Counted from the first letter of the stretch, positions 15,648 through 24,642 are shown. The stretch is DNA of 32,090 bases from Dehalococcoidia bacterium (GCA_035574915.1 DATLYJ010000057.1:1-32090); one strand, 5' to 3'. Notes: a model not told the origin generated them from the letters alone. A program made the numbers and translations.

Positions 15648-15979
15648 GCTCCAGCCGCTTCGATTCGTCATTCGGCGCCCTCTCCGACGCAACGCGGCGT
15701 GGCGTCCTGGAGCTGCTTGCGCGGACGGACGCCTCGATCACGGACCTTGCCAGGAAGTTCCACATGACCCTTACGGGCATGAAGAAGCATGTCCGCGTCC
15801 TGGAACAGGCGGGGCTCGTCACCACAGAGAAAGTCGGCCGCGTGCGCACCTGCAAGCTCGGGCCGCGCCAACTCGAAGAGGAGGCGGCATGGATCGAACG
15901 GTATCGGCAGCTCTGGGCTGCACGCTTCGACGAACTGGATAAGGTCGTTGAGGAGCTGAAACGGCGGGAAGAAGGTTGA
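15635..15979 (+). CDS. ArsR-family winged-helix transcriptional regulator
   Basis: This 114-aa regulator has the compact ArsR fold. FGALSDATRRGVLELLAR (13-30) is the standard opening, followed by ASITDLARKFHMTLTGMKKHVRVLEQAGLV with the recognition helix, then the wing TTEKVGRVRTCKLGP, and a C-terminal helix rich in Trp/Glu. No Cys pair for metal binding is present, which fits the subgroup paired with SRPBCC genes rather than metal sensors. The start ATG 15635 is set by the promoter and palindrome; the frame is open to 15257 but would run through the promoter. Its stop (TGA) overlaps a possible ATG of the SRPBCC gene. It probably represses its own two-gene operon. Confidence 0.92.
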   Translation: MVQYSSSRFDSSFGALSDATRRGVLELLARTDASITDLARKFHMTLTGMKKHVRVLEQAGLVTTEKVGRVRTCKLGPRQLEEEAAWIERYRQLWAARFDELDKVVEELKRREEG

Positions 15980-16501
15980 TGGTCACAACGAGAGAAGGGA
16001 GCCAACCTATGAAAGACCAGACGACGACAGAGCGGGAGTCCGAGCGCGCCCTGGTGGTCACGCGAACATTCAATGGCTCTGCACGCATCCTGTTCGAAGC
16101 GTGGACGCAGCCTGAGATGTTCAAGCGTTGGTGGGTGCCGAAGTCAAGCGGCCTGACGCTGCTTACCTGCGAGATGGATGTCCGTGTTTGGGGGCGGGTA
16201 CCGGCTGGTTTTCGCCGGGGACCCGGAACCCATCGCGTTCTTCGGCAGATACCTCGAGGTGACCCCGCACTCGCGCCTCTCCTGGACCAATGATGAGACC
16301 CCGGATGGCGCCATCACCACCGTGACCTTCGAAGAAAGAGGCGGCGAGACACGGGTCGTCGTGCACGACCTCTATTCCTCGAAGGAAGCACTCGACGCCG
16401 CCATCTCCTCCGGAAGTACGGGTGGGTTCAGCGAGGCGTTCGAGCAACTCGACGAGCTTCTTGTCACCCTGGGCGCGAGCGCGCGGCCGCTGGACTCCTA
16501 G
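15979..16501 (+). pseudogene. SRPBCC (AHSA1-like) protein gene with a one-base frameshift
   Basis: The gene follows arsR and is split over two frames. The first part reads ALVVTRTFNGSARILFEAWT, then EMFKRWWVPKSSGLTLLTCEMDVRV. The second part, in the next frame, reads GGGYRLVFAGDPEPIAFFG, then SRLSWTNDE, then ETRVVVHDLYSSKEALDAAI up to the stop at 16501. They join exactly at the conserved MDVRVGGGY of this family if one base is removed from the T3G5 run at 16187-16194. The intact product would be about 163 aa, normal for SRPBCC proteins that bind hydrophobic ligands. The likely start is ATG 16009 (AAGGGAG just upstream); ATG 15979 overlapping the arsR stop is the alternative. Decay or a homopolymer read error are both possible. 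Confidence 0.8.
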
Positions 16502-16669
16502 TTCGTACGCGCCAACGCCGGACCGCGCTCCGCGGGTGATCGCGCGCTGGAGTCGTCGTCCAGAGTCAGCCCGCCGCTGCGAGCCAGTCCGTTAGGCAGG
16601 AATTGATAGACGCGTATACGGTCTTTTAACTTGCCTCCCTCTTAGATGCTTATGTAACCTCTTCGCGAT

Positions 16670-17992
16670 ATGAGAGATGGTCCTGCAATCAACGACATGG
16701 GTAGCGGTGGTATGAGCCGGCGCGCCTTCATCGGCGCCGCGGCGGCCGCCGGTGTCGGGGCTCTGCTTGGAGCAAGGGGGTTTGGGGCGCCGTCCGCGTC
16801 CGCGAGCACCAGCGCCGAAGGGCCGCGCCACCTGGTCTGGGTCTGGCAGTTCTCCGTCGACGGCGCGCCGAACGTGGTCGGGGCGAAGCTGCGGGAGCAT
16901 AACCTGGGCATTCTCCTGAAGACGCACGACGGCGTCGAGTGGATGTCCGAGTACGACAAGTCACCCTACGCGGTCAGCGGCCCCCGGCAGATCGAAACTC
17001 TCGTCCGCTACTACGAGGACGCGGGTGTGCCGTTCCACGCCTGGTGCGTGGTGAAAGGCATCGACCCGATTCGTGAGGCGCGCATGGCGGCGGACGTGTT
17101 CGCGGCCGGCGCCCGCAGCCTCTTCCTCGACCTCGAGCCGCATGACGGGTTCTGGCGCGGCACGCCCGCGGACGCGATGACCTTCGGCAACGAACTGCGG
17201 CGCCTGCAGCCGAACGGCTGGGTCGTGACGTCGATCGACCCGCGGCCCTGGGTGCTGGCCCGCGTGCCGCTGATGGAGTTCGCGTCCTTCAGCCAGTTGC
17301 TGGCGCCGCAGCAGTACTGGCGCACCTTCAACACGCAGCCGAACTACGACCGCTTCGCCCAGGCAGGCATGCCGGTGCCCCCGGGCGGCATCACGCCGGA
17401 GTTCCTTAACGACGTCAGCAAGACGGTGCTGGCGCCCTTCGGCAAGGACCTCGTACCGGTGGGCCAGGGCGCCACGCCGGACGTCGGGGAGTGGCACCGG
17501 TTCATCGAGCACGCCTTCGCTCAGGGCGTGCGCGTCGTGTCTTCCTGGCGCTACGGGGTCTCCGAGCCGTCCGTCTTCACCCTGCTGCGTGACAAGCCGG
17601 CCAGACTCCCGCCCGCTCCGCCACCGGGCGAGGCGCCGGTAAGCGCCTTCGAGGTCTACATCGTCCAGCCGGGCGACACGCTGGGGCGGATTGCAGCGAT
17701 GTTCGGGACAACTGTCGACGCTATCGTGCAGGCGAACAACCTGAGCGACCCCAACCTGATCTGGCCGGGACAGCAGCTCATCATTCCCGTGCCGGGTGGT
17801 GGCGGCAGCGGGCCGTTGGTCTCGGCGCCCTCGCCCGCGGCGCCGACGCCCACGACCTACACCGTGCAGCCTGGCGATACGCTCTCCGGGATCGCGGCTC
17901 GCTTCGGTACGACAGTGAGCCATCTCGCGAGGATCAACGGCCTCGCCAACCCCAACCTGATCTCCGTGGGCCAGGTCCTCCGCCTGGTTTGA
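16670..17992 (+). CDS. Tat-exported protein with glycosidase-like domain and two LysM repeats
   Basis: This 440-aa protein has a twin-arginine signal at residues 15-45 ([20 protein letters not shown], then an Ala/Ser-rich cleavage region). The central part (~50-310) has repeated alpha/beta features, including [41 protein letters not shown] and VVSSWRYG. This suggests a TIM-barrel of glycosidase type with LDLEPHD as possible acid residues, but the family is not certain. Two LysM domains follow a Pro-rich linker, at ~328-373 ([20 protein letters not shown]) and ~396-440 ([20 protein letters not shown]). They bind peptidoglycan or chitin-like glycans. It is probably a wall-associated enzyme. Starts at 16697 and 16712 are also possible; 16712 would begin exactly at the Tat motif. 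Confidence 0.75.
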   Translation: MRDGPAINDMGSGGMSRRAFIGAAAAAGVGALLGARGFGAPSASASTSAEGPRHLVWVWQFSVDGAPNVVGAKLREHNLGILLKTHDGVEWMSEYDKSPYAVSGPRQIETLVRYYEDAGVPFHAWCVVKGIDPIREARMAADVFAAGARSLFLDLEPHDGFWRGTPADAMTFGNELRRLQPNGWVVTSIDPRPWVLARVPLMEFASFSQLLAPQQYWRTFNTQPNYDRFAQAGMPVPPGGITPEFLNDVSKTVLAPFGKDLVPVGQGATPDVGEWHRFIEHAFAQGVRVVSSWRYGVSEPSVFTLLRDKPARLPPAPPPGEAPVSAFEVYIVQPGDTLGRIAAMFGTTVDAIVQANNLSDPNLIWPGQQLIIPVPGGGGSGPLVSAPSPAAPTPTTYTVQPGDTLSGIAARFGTTVSHLARINGLANPNLISVGQVLRLV

Positions 17993-18019
17993 GGCGTCCT
18001 GCAGGGCCTCAGGTATGAT
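17989..18019 (+). promoter_or_regulatory. Candidate promoter of the methyltransferase gene
   Basis: TTGAGG (17989-17994) and TATGAT (18014-18019) are separated by 19 bp, slightly long. The -35 overlaps the stop codon of the LysM gene. The predicted 5' leader is about 33 nt and contains GGAGG before ATG 18059. Confidence 0.35.
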
Positions 18020-18058
18020 GCCGAGGGCGTCGACGCCGCCCTCGGAGGCACCAACGGC

Positions 18059-18925
18059 ATGGCTGAAGATGTATCGTTGCCGCTCACGGACCTGCTGCGG
18101 CCGCCACTGGACCTCGCCTTGCGGTCCTGGGCGGCGATGGTGCGGGCCGATAACGAGCAGGTCGAGGGCCTGCCGGCCCGGCCGCGCCCCGAGGACTTCT
18201 ACGCACCGGTCGCCGAACAGTTCCGGGCTGACCCGCGCCGCGCGGACGACATGGTCCTGGATTTCCTTCGTTCGCTCGCCCAGCCGGACGAGACCTGGCT
18301 CGACCTGGGGGCCGGCGGTGGCCGTTACTCCCTCGCCCTTGCACTGAGCTCGCGGCGCGTCTACGCGGTCGAGCCCTCCGAGGGGATGCGGGCGGTCCTG
18401 ACCTCGGCGATGGCAGAGCACGGCGTGGCAAACATCGATGTCTTCGACGAGCGCTGGCCCGGGCCAAGCGCTTGCCCCACCGCAGACCTCGGGCTAATCA
18501 GCCACGTCGGCTACGACATCGCCGACATCGGGCCCTTCCTGGACCAGTTCGAGGCGCAAGTGTCGCGCCTGTGCGTCGCTGTCCTCTTCGAAAGGGCCCC
18601 GGTGCAGGACTTCGCGCCACTGTGGAAGCCAGTACACGGCGAGGAACGAGCCCTATTGCCCGGCCTCCGGGAGCTGATTGCCCTCCTGTTTGCCCGCGGC
18701 CGGGTTGCGGAGGTAACGCTCTTCCCCAGCAGGCGGCCGGTGTTCGAGAGCCTGGAAGCGCTCCATCGCGCGGCCCGCAGGCCTACCTGGGTGCTGGAAG
18801 GCACGCCTGAGGACCAGAGGCTGGCGCGGGCTGTGGAGGCAATCGCGGTCAGGGTTGAGGGGGGCTACGCGCTCTCGCCGGAGCCGCGCACGCTCGGTGT
18901 CGTGCGCTGGAAGCCTGCGGCCTAG
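18059..18925 (+). CDS. Class I SAM-dependent methyltransferase
   Basis: This 288-aa enzyme has the Rossmann-type SAM fold. Motif I is LDLGAGGGRYSLALA (from residue 81), followed by the acidic strand VYAVEPSEGM with Glu binding the ribose. The segment DLGLISHVGYDIADI matches the later core strand. The N-terminal ~70 residues are helical (a cap) and the C-terminal part contains the hydrophobic ELIALLFARGRV. The methyl acceptor cannot be told. There is no signal peptide, so it is cytosolic. ATG 18059 has GGAGG about 10 nt upstream. Its last four bases overlap the end of the convergent DUF192 gene. Confidence 0.82.
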   Translation: MAEDVSLPLTDLLRPPLDLALRSWAAMVRADNEQVEGLPARPRPEDFYAPVAEQFRADPRRADDMVLDFLRSLAQPDETWLDLGAGGGRYSLALALSSRRVYAVEPSEGMRAVLTSAMAEHGVANIDVFDERWPGPSACPTADLGLISHVGYDIADIGPFLDQFEAQVSRLCVAVLFERAPVQDFAPLWKPVHGEERALLPGLRELIALLFARGRVAEVTLFPSRRPVFESLEALHRAARRPTWVLEGTPEDQRLARAVEAIAVRVEGGYALSPEPRTLGVVRWKPAA

Positions 18926-19287
18926 GCCGCGATTTCAGCCACCTCGTCCTCGAAGACCAGCCGGTCGCCGACGCGCGTGTCGGACCTGGCGACGGCGTCC
19001 GTGGGCAACTCGAGCGCGTAGTAGGCGCGCAGCGGCGCGGCGACGAACTTGAAGGGCTTCACGCCTTTCCTGACCTTCAGCACCTTCCCCTGCCGGTCCA
19101 TGAAGATGATGTCGATGGGGAAGCGCATGAAAAGCGTGTGGAGGGACGAACAACTCTTGAAGAGGAGGCCCTGGCCGTCCTCCAGACACTCGCGGCCAAG
19201 CAGGCCTTTGACCCGCCGGACCGCCGTGTCCGCAACCTGGATCGCCTCTCCGAGAGTGGTGTCCCGGGTAAGATTGCGGACGATCAC
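18922..19287 (-). CDS. DUF192 domain protein, translationally coupled to tadC
   Basis: This 121-aa protein is a single DUF192 domain. The conserved pattern is present: ADTAVRRVKGLLGRECLEDGQGLLF, then TLFMRFPIDIIFMDRQGKVLKV, then YYALELPTDAV, then VGDRLVF. There is no signal peptide or membrane span in this reading. The domain's function is not established. Its GTG start (19285-19287) overlaps the tadC TGA by the four bases GTGA, a strong sign of translational coupling with the pilus operon. The frame is open much further upstream, but that part is an out-of-frame reading of tadC. It ends 4 bp inside the convergent methyltransferase gene. Confidence 0.85.
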   Translation of the reverse strand: MIVRNLTRDTTLGEAIQVADTAVRRVKGLLGRECLEDGQGLLFKSCSSLHTLFMRFPIDIIFMDRQGKVLKVRKGVKPFKFVAAPLRAYYALELPTDAVARSDTRVGDRLVFEDEVAEIAA

Positions 19288-20201
19288 TTGCCCTTCACCA
19301 GCGTCTCGTACAGCACCAAAGCCGCGGGCCCGAGAATGACTATGAACAGCGTCGGGAAGATGCAGAGCACCAGCGGGAAGATCATCTTCACAGGCGCCTT
19401 GTAGGCCTGCGCCTCCGCTCTCTGGCGGCGCCTGACCCGCATCTGGTCCGCCTGCACGCGCAGCACGGTCGCGATACTGGTACCCATCGTTTCGGCCTGG
19501 ATGACGGCGTTTATGAAGATGGTGAGGTCGGGGATGCCAATCCGTTCCGCCATCTCCTTCAGCGCCTCCCGGCGGAGCTTGCCGAGCGAGACCTCGCGCA
19601 GCATGACGCCGAGCTCCTCGGCGAAGGGGCCTTCGACCTTCTCGGCGACCTTCGCAAGGGCGGCATCGAGGCCGAGGCCAGCCTCCACGCACGTCGTCAC
19701 CAGGTCAAAGGCGTCCGGCAGGCTCTTGACGATTTCGTGCTGGCGGTGGCGCACCCTGTTGCCGAGCCACATGCGGGGCAGGAAGTAACCCATCGCGGCG
19801 CAGCCCAGGAAGACCAGCGTCCCCTGGCCGCCAAAGCCTCCCATCGAGATGGCCAGCATCGCCCCCATGAACAGCATCACGCCTTCGACCAGGACCACGG
19901 CGAAGAGGAAGCCGCTGGTGGAAACGGGCTGGCCCGCCTGGACCAGCTCTCGCTCCAGGGCGCGCAAGATGGCGCTGGGCAGCATGCTGCCCAGCTTCCG
20001 GCCGAGCGCCTCGCCCAGGGGGCCGAAGATGCGCACGGTTATGGACTCGCGCTGATTGACGGGGCCGAAGTTCGGGGCGTACGTCTCGCCGCGGATCGCT
20101 GACATCCTGGCCTCGATTGCGCTGGGTTCCCTCCAGGAGAGACCCAGCACAAGCAGCGCGATGGCCCCGAAGACGAAAAGGAGAGCGATGATCAACAGCA
20201 T
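19284..20201 (-). CDS. tadC: Tad pilus assembly inner-membrane platform protein TadC
   Basis: This 305-aa T2SSF-domain protein pairs with TadB to form the membrane platform on which the CpaF motor acts. It has an N-terminal membrane segment (MLLIIALLFVFGAIALLVLGL), a central pair of segments near residues 100-150 (LFAVVLVEGVMLFMGAMLAI, TLVFLGCAAMGYFLP) and a C-terminal one (MIFPLVLCIFPTLFIVILGPAAL). The cytosolic T2SSF core includes LPDAFDLVTTCVEAGLGLDAAL and GIPDLTIFINAVIQAETMGTSI, which are typical. It lies 3 bp after tadB and overlaps the DUF192 gene by 4 bp, within the same operon. Confidence 0.93.
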   Translation of the reverse strand: MLLIIALLFVFGAIALLVLGLSWREPSAIEARMSAIRGETYAPNFGPVNQRESITVRIFGPLGEALGRKLGSMLPSAILRALERELVQAGQPVSTSGFLFAVVLVEGVMLFMGAMLAISMGGFGGQGTLVFLGCAAMGYFLPRMWLGNRVRHRQHEIVKSLPDAFDLVTTCVEAGLGLDAALAKVAEKVEGPFAEELGVMLREVSLGKLRREALKEMAERIGIPDLTIFINAVIQAETMGTSIATVLRVQADQMRVRRRQRAEAQAYKAPVKMIFPLVLCIFPTLFIVILGPAALVLYETLVKGK

Positions 20202-20204
20202 CCG

Positions 20205-21197
20205 CTACACCTCGATCTGCAGGATCTTCCGGATGATCACGACGCCGGTGAGCTCCAGGCAGCCCGCGCCCACGAGCATGATGTTGCCTTCAATGGTGTT
20301 GAACAGCGGCGTCATGTAGTCCGGGCTCAGTACGGAGAAGCCCAGGGCCATGACGAAGGGCAGTCCGCCGATGATGAAGCCGGTGAGCATCTGCTGGGCT
20401 GTAAGTGTCGCGATCTCGCCACGGATGCGGATCCGCTCGCGCATTGTGTGACTGACGTTGTCGAGGATCTCGGCCAGATTACCGCCGGTGGACTGCTGGA
20501 TGAGCATCGCCGTGATGACGATATCGAAGTCCTTGCTCCCGCTGCGCTTTGCGAGCGCGCTCAGGGCGGCTTCGTTCGAAGACCCGACGTTGATGTCGTG
20601 CAGCGTGCGGCGGAACTCCGTGGCGATGGGGTGCTCCATCTGGCGGGCGGCCAGCTCGAGGCTCTGGATGAGCCCGAAGCCCGCCTTCAGCGAGTTGGAT
20701 ATGAGGCTCAGCGCCTCTATTAGTTGGTAGTCGAGCTTCTTCAGCCTGCGCCCCTTGGCGTATGACACATACAGGGAAGGCGCCATGAATGCGGCTGTTG
20801 CCACTCCGGCCATAGCAAGCATGCCAATAGGGCCGCGGCCGAGGATGAAGAGCGGCGCCATGGCGCCGAAGAGCGCCAACATCAGGCGAAGCGCCAGGTA
20901 CTCCGAGACCGTGAGCTTCAAGTCCGCCTTTTCGAGGTCGTCAGCGACCTTCGAGGTCCAGGCCTTGCCCTGGAGGAGAGAGGCGAGGATGGGCGTGCGG
21001 CCAACCTTCGTCGGGCGCAAGGCCTCATAGTCGACGGCTGTCGCCTGCCCGCCGCCGCTTCCGCCTTCACCCAGGATGGCCCCCAGGCGGCGCTCGATGT
21101 TGCCGCGCGGATGCGCGGTGGCCTGGTAGATGCCCAGCAGTCCGAAGACCACTGCGCCCATCACGGCTAATGCGGCTCCAAGGGCTACGATGTCCAT
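20205..21197 (-). CDS. tadB: Tad pilus assembly inner-membrane platform protein TadB
   Basis: This 330-aa T2SSF-domain protein has the first membrane segment at the N-terminus (IVALGAALAVMGAVVFGLLGIYQ), two more around residues 105-150 (LALRLMLALFGAMAPLFIL, GMLAMAGVATAAFMAPSLYV) and two near the C-terminus. The core LIEALSLISNSLKAGFGLIQSLELAARQM and DFDIVITAMLIQQSTGGNLAEILDNVSHTMRER is characteristic of TadB. It is the partner of TadC in the platform. Its ATG overlaps the cpaF TGA by one base (TGATG), so translation is probably coupled to the motor ATPase. Confidence 0.94.
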   Translation of the reverse strand: MDIVALGAALAVMGAVVFGLLGIYQATAHPRGNIERRLGAILGEGGSGGGQATAVDYEALRPTKVGRTPILASLLQGKAWTSKVADDLEKADLKLTVSEYLALRLMLALFGAMAPLFILGRGPIGMLAMAGVATAAFMAPSLYVSYAKGRRLKKLDYQLIEALSLISNSLKAGFGLIQSLELAARQMEHPIATEFRRTLHDINVGSSNEAALSALAKRSGSKDFDIVITAMLIQQSTGGNLAEILDNVSHTMRERIRIRGEIATLTAQQMLTGFIIGGLPFVMALGFSVLSPDYMTPLFNTIEGNIMLVGAGCLELTGVVIIRKILQIEV

Positions 21198-22546
21198 CAG
21201 GCTGCCATCCCGGAGAAGAGATTCGGAGCAAGGCTGACGCCGAGGCTCTCGAAGCGCTCCGCGAACTTGGGCCGGATGCCAGTGGAGCGGAAGTGGCCCT
21301 TAACGCGGCCTTCGCTGTCGATGCCTGTCTGCTCGAACTTGAAGATGTCCTGCATGGTGATCACCTGACCCTCCATGCCGTCCACTTCGCTGACTGCCGT
21401 CACCTTGCGACTGCCGTCCGAGAGGCGGGCGATCTGGATGATCACGTGGATCGCGGAGGCAATCTGTTCGCGGATAGCGCGCGAAGGCAGGTCCAGGCCG
21501 GCCATGAGGATCATGTTCTCGATACGGGCGAGCGCGTCACGGGGGCTGTTGGCGTGGACGGTGCTGATGGAACCCTCGTGACCGGTGTTCATGGCCTGCA
21601 TCATGTCAAAGGCTTCGGGACCGCGGACCTCACCGACGACGATGCGGTCAGGGCGCATACGCAGCGAGTTGCGCAGGAGGTCCCTCTGGCTGACTTCGCC
21701 GCGGCCTTCCAGGCTTGCCGGCCGCGCCTCCAGGGTCACGACATGCGCCTGCTGCAGTCGCAGCTCCGTCGGGTCCTCGATCGTCACGATCCGCTCGGTG
21801 TCGGGGATGAAGCCGGAGAGGGCGTTCAACAGCGTCGTCTTACCGGAGCCGGTACCGCCGGAGACGATGATGTTCAGCTTTGCCTGTACGGCAGCGCGCA
21901 GGAAGTCGGCCAACTCGCGTGTCATCGTCCCCACGCTGATCAGGTCGTCGATGTTCATCTTGTCCTGGCGGAACTTTCGGATGGTGACAGTCGGCGACTT
22001 CGGTGCGACCGGCGGGATGATGATGTTGACACGGGAGCCATCCGGCAGCCTCGCGTCGACCATGGGCGACGATTCGTCGACCCGGCGGCCCAGCGGGGCC
22101 AGGATGCGCTCGATGATGCGCATGATGTGCGCGGCGTCGCGGAAGCGGACGGGGCTGAGGTAGAGGCGGCCCTCTTTCTCGAAATACACCGTGTCCGGCG
22201 CGTTGATCATCACTTCGGAGATGGACGCGTCGTCCAGCAGCGGCGTGATCGGCCCGTAGCCCAGTATCTCGTCACAGACAGCGGCGATCAGTTCGTCACG
22301 CGAGAAGCCGACGACGCCCGGCATCTCCGAGGAGATGATGGCGCGGGCAGCGCCTTCGACGATCTCCCTTGCGCGGCCCTGCTCCGCGTCCAGCTTCGTC
22401 GGGTCCAGGTCTTCGATGAGGCGCTGGTGAAGCCGGAACTTCAGCTCATTGAACGCCTCACTCGATTGCAGGAGGGGATTGCGGGCGGCCCCGCGGTTTG
22501 GCGGGGGCGCGAACATCGATCGTCTCTGGCCAAATCCTTCGTTCAC
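21197..22546 (-). CDS. cpaF: Tad/Flp pilus assembly motor ATPase CpaF (TadA)
   Basis: This 449-aa secretion ATPase of the T2/T4 family powers Flp pilus assembly (and, in some Tad systems, retraction) as a cytosolic hexamer at the membrane. Motifs: Walker A GGTGSGKT (230-237), Asp box IEDPTEL (257-263), Walker B RIVVGEVRG (301-309) and His box TGHEGSISTVHA (321-332). The N-terminal domain contains EILGYGPITPLLDDASISEVMIN, typical of CpaF. The length is normal. It lies 23 bp downstream of cpaE and overlaps tadB by one base. ATG 22546 is preceded by a GGGAGGAA-type site. Confidence 0.96.
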   Translation of the reverse strand: MNEGFGQRRSMFAPPPNRGAARNPLLQSSEAFNELKFRLHQRLIEDLDPTKLDAEQGRAREIVEGAARAIISSEMPGVVGFSRDELIAAVCDEILGYGPITPLLDDASISEVMINAPDTVYFEKEGRLYLSPVRFRDAAHIMRIIERILAPLGRRVDESSPMVDARLPDGSRVNIIIPPVAPKSPTVTIRKFRQDKMNIDDLISVGTMTRELADFLRAAVQAKLNIIVSGGTGSGKTTLLNALSGFIPDTERIVTIEDPTELRLQQAHVVTLEARPASLEGRGEVSQRDLLRNSLRMRPDRIVVGEVRGPEAFDMMQAMNTGHEGSISTVHANSPRDALARIENMILMAGLDLPSRAIREQIASAIHVIIQIARLSDGSRKVTAVSEVDGMEGQVITMQDIFKFEQTGIDSEGRVKGHFRSTGIRPKFAERFESLGVSLAPNLFSGMAA

Positions 22547-22569
22547 GCGTTCCTCCCGGAGTCTCGTCT

Positions 22570-23757
22570 CTATCTGCCGAGCACTCGATCAAGGAAGCCT
22601 TTGCGCTCGCGCCTCATGCCGGCCAGGCTATAAGCCATGTCGGTAATGGCGCGTGACGCGCGCGCGTAGGGCTTTGCCAGCACGATGGGCTGCCCGAGTT
22701 GGTTGCTGTTGCTGACGGCCACATCGTGCGGGATGCGCCAGTACACCTCGTACTCGAGCACTCGTTCGACGTCCTCAGGCCGCAGGCTGTTCGAGGAGGT
22801 GGAGTGGTTGATCACCAGCTTCACCTTGTCCTCCGAAACCGACGCTGCTCGAAGCATTTCCAGCGCCAGCGCGGTGTCCTTGATGCTGGCAATGTCCATG
22901 CTGGTGACGAGGAGGATGATGTTCGCACACTCGAGGGCGGTGGCCACGAGCTCGTTGAAGGCGCCCGGCGTGTCGACAACCACGTAGTCGTGGGTCTGCG
23001 CTAGCAGGTCAACGATCTTCGTGATGTGCTGCCGGCTCAGAGCGCCCCACTCGGTCGGGTGGAGGGGGGCCGGGAGGATCTCGACGCCGCTCGAGTGGCG
23101 CACGAGATAGTCGCCGATGTTCTCGCGGTTGACGCTCTCGATGTTGCGTCCGACGTCCGCGATGGAGAACTCGACCACCACGTCCATCATGATTGCCACG
23201 TCGCCGAAGCGAGTGTCCATGTCCACGATGGCGACGGAGCTGTTGCTGTGCCGGCAGAGGGCGCTGGCCAGGTTGGTGGAGATGGTGGTCTTGCCGATTC
23301 CGCCCTTGGCGCCGAAGACCGTCAGGACGGTACCCCGCGCCGCCGTGGAGGCGGCGTCACCGAGCAGGCGCGTACGCCGCCGCTCCTCTTGCTCCAGGAC
23401 GGCGTAGATGGCGCGCGCCAGCTCCTCCGGCCGCGGCGGCTTCACGAGATAGTCGCGCGCACCCGAGACCATCGCCCGGCGGACGGAGCCCGCGTCCGAA
23501 AGGCTGGAGTAAACGATGATCGGCGTCTCCGGGAGGGCGTCCGCGAGCGAGTTCATGGTCTGGACGGCCCGGGCGACCGGCTCCTCCATCGCCAGGACGA
23601 TGACGTCCGGGTTCTTGTCCCTGGCCATGCTGACGGCGTCGATCCCGTACCCGGCTTCACCCGAGACGGTGAAGTGGCTCATCAGCAGGGCGCGGTTCGT
23701 GTCCGCGCGGCTATTGACATCCGGGTCTACGACGACTACTTCAAGGTTCTTCGGCAA
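22570..23757 (-). CDS. cpaE: Pilus localisation ATPase CpaE/TadZ with degenerate receiver domain
   Basis: This 395-aa protein has an N-terminal receiver-like domain (1-125) and a MinD/ParA-like ATPase domain (from ~142). The receiver has Ala56 where the phospho-acceptor Asp should be (VIVLAMEEP), as is usual in TadZ/CpaE, but keeps the Lys of YLVKP. The ATPase has the deviant Walker A KGGIGKTT (151-158), AIVDMDTRFGDVAIMMDV and VVDTPGAFNELVATALECANIILLVTSMD. The family marks the site of pilus assembly, often at a cell pole. It sits between cpaB (30 bp) and cpaF (23 bp). Confidence 0.93.
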   Translation of the reverse strand: MPKNLEVVVVDPDVNSRADTNRALLMSHFTVSGEAGYGIDAVSMARDKNPDVIVLAMEEPVARAVQTMNSLADALPETPIIVYSSLSDAGSVRRAMVSGARDYLVKPPRPEELARAIYAVLEQEERRRTRLLGDAASTAARGTVLTVFGAKGGIGKTTISTNLASALCRHSNSSVAIVDMDTRFGDVAIMMDVVVEFSIADVGRNIESVNRENIGDYLVRHSSGVEILPAPLHPTEWGALSRQHITKIVDLLAQTHDYVVVDTPGAFNELVATALECANIILLVTSMDIASIKDTALALEMLRAASVSEDKVKLVINHSTSSNSLRPEDVERVLEYEVYWRIPHDVAVSNSNQLGQPIVLAKPYARASRAITDMAYSLAGMRRERKGFLDRVLGR

Positions 23758-23787
23758 GGGCTGCCTCCTACGTCTCTTGCCTCGGCC

Positions 23788-24642
23788 TTATCGGATGAAG
23801 GGGTTCGGCAGGTTTCTTGGAAACAGGTCGCTTTCGATCATCGGGTCGATAGGCCTGATCTCCGTATCGTTGTAAGGCCGGACGGAGAGCCGAATATAGC
23901 CGTTCTTCTCCGCCAGATAGAGCTTCTGGGCATCCTCCGGGCTCAGGGCCAGGGTGACAGTTATCGCCTCGGGGTTGGGATTCGCCTCGCTGTTTCGGGG
24001 GCGATGTCCCGTCGTAGCTTCATTGGAAGCGACGGTATCGACTACCGTGGTCGAGACGGCGAGGACCTCGACGTCCTGAAAGAGTGTGTGGATGAAGTAG
24101 GCGCTTGCCTTCTCGCGCGATGATGGGTCACGCGGGTCGCTCTGGAAGTCGATGTCGTACACCACGAGGATGTCGACGTAATCGCCCGGCAGGATAAGCC
24201 CCCCGGCGGAGGTAACCTCATCCACCGTAATGGCGATGGCGCGCTTGCCCGGCGGGATGGCGTACGAGAGGGACTTGCTCACAGTGGAACCGGTGCCGGT
24301 GAGGGGCACAAGCTTGGTCGAGAGCACCTGCTCGTTGGCGGCAATCGGAAAACGGGTGACCTGGCCAATCACGGCAGCGGTGTCACTGAACGCGGTCGCG
24401 CTGACGTCGGCGGCGTTCACGAGCTTCACCTCGACCATCGAGGCGGTGATCTTGGTGCGGGCGGCGATGTCCGACTTGGCGACAACGACAGGCACCTGGT
24501 CGCCGGAGCCGCCGCCGGAGCCGGTGTTCCGGGAGAAGGCTACGTAGACGAGGATCGCGCCGATGAGGCCAAGGACGACGGCCATGAGGATGAATCGACG
24601 GTTTGTCTGTCCGGGGCTCATAGCTGCGGCGGGTCTGCTCAT
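23788..24642 (-). CDS. cpaB: Flp pilus assembly protein CpaB (RcpC), SAF domain
   Basis: This 284-aa protein has one N-terminal membrane span at residues 17-36 (FILMAVVLGLIGAILVYVAF), a Gly/Ser spacer, and then a SAF domain (~50-115: VPVVVAKSDIAARTKITASMVEVKLV, then VTRFPIAANEQVLSTKLV). The rest (IPPGKRAIAITVDEVTSAGGLILPGDYVDILVVYDI) is the conserved CpaB core, facing the outside of the membrane. In diderms it is thought to contact the secretin; no secretin gene is seen here. The start ATG 24642 has GAGG just upstream; Met8 is an alternative. It begins the part of the operon lying after the pilin hairpin. Confidence 0.92.
   Translation of the reverse strand: MSRPAAAMSPGQTNRRFILMAVVLGLIGAILVYVAFSRNTGSGGGSGDQVPVVVAKSDIAARTKITASMVEVKLVNAADVSATAFSDTAAVIGQVTRFPIAANEQVLSTKLVPLTGTGSTVSKSLSYAIPPGKRAIAITVDEVTSAGGLILPGDYVDILVVYDIDFQSDPRDPSSREKASAYFIHTLFQDVEVLAVSTTVVDTVASNEATTGHRPRNSEANPNPEAITVTLALSPEDAQKLYLAEKNGYIRLSVRPYNDTEIRPIDPMIESDLFPRNLPNPFIR

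Noticed and set aside
19288-19692. Long N-terminal extension of the DUF192 gene
   Set aside because: It is an Arg/Gly/Pro-rich out-of-frame reading of tadC; the GTGA overlap gives a better start.
21170-22633. Long plus-strand open frame of 487 codons
   Set aside because: It is antisense to cpaF, whose motifs are all intact; composition is His/Asp/Arg-rich.
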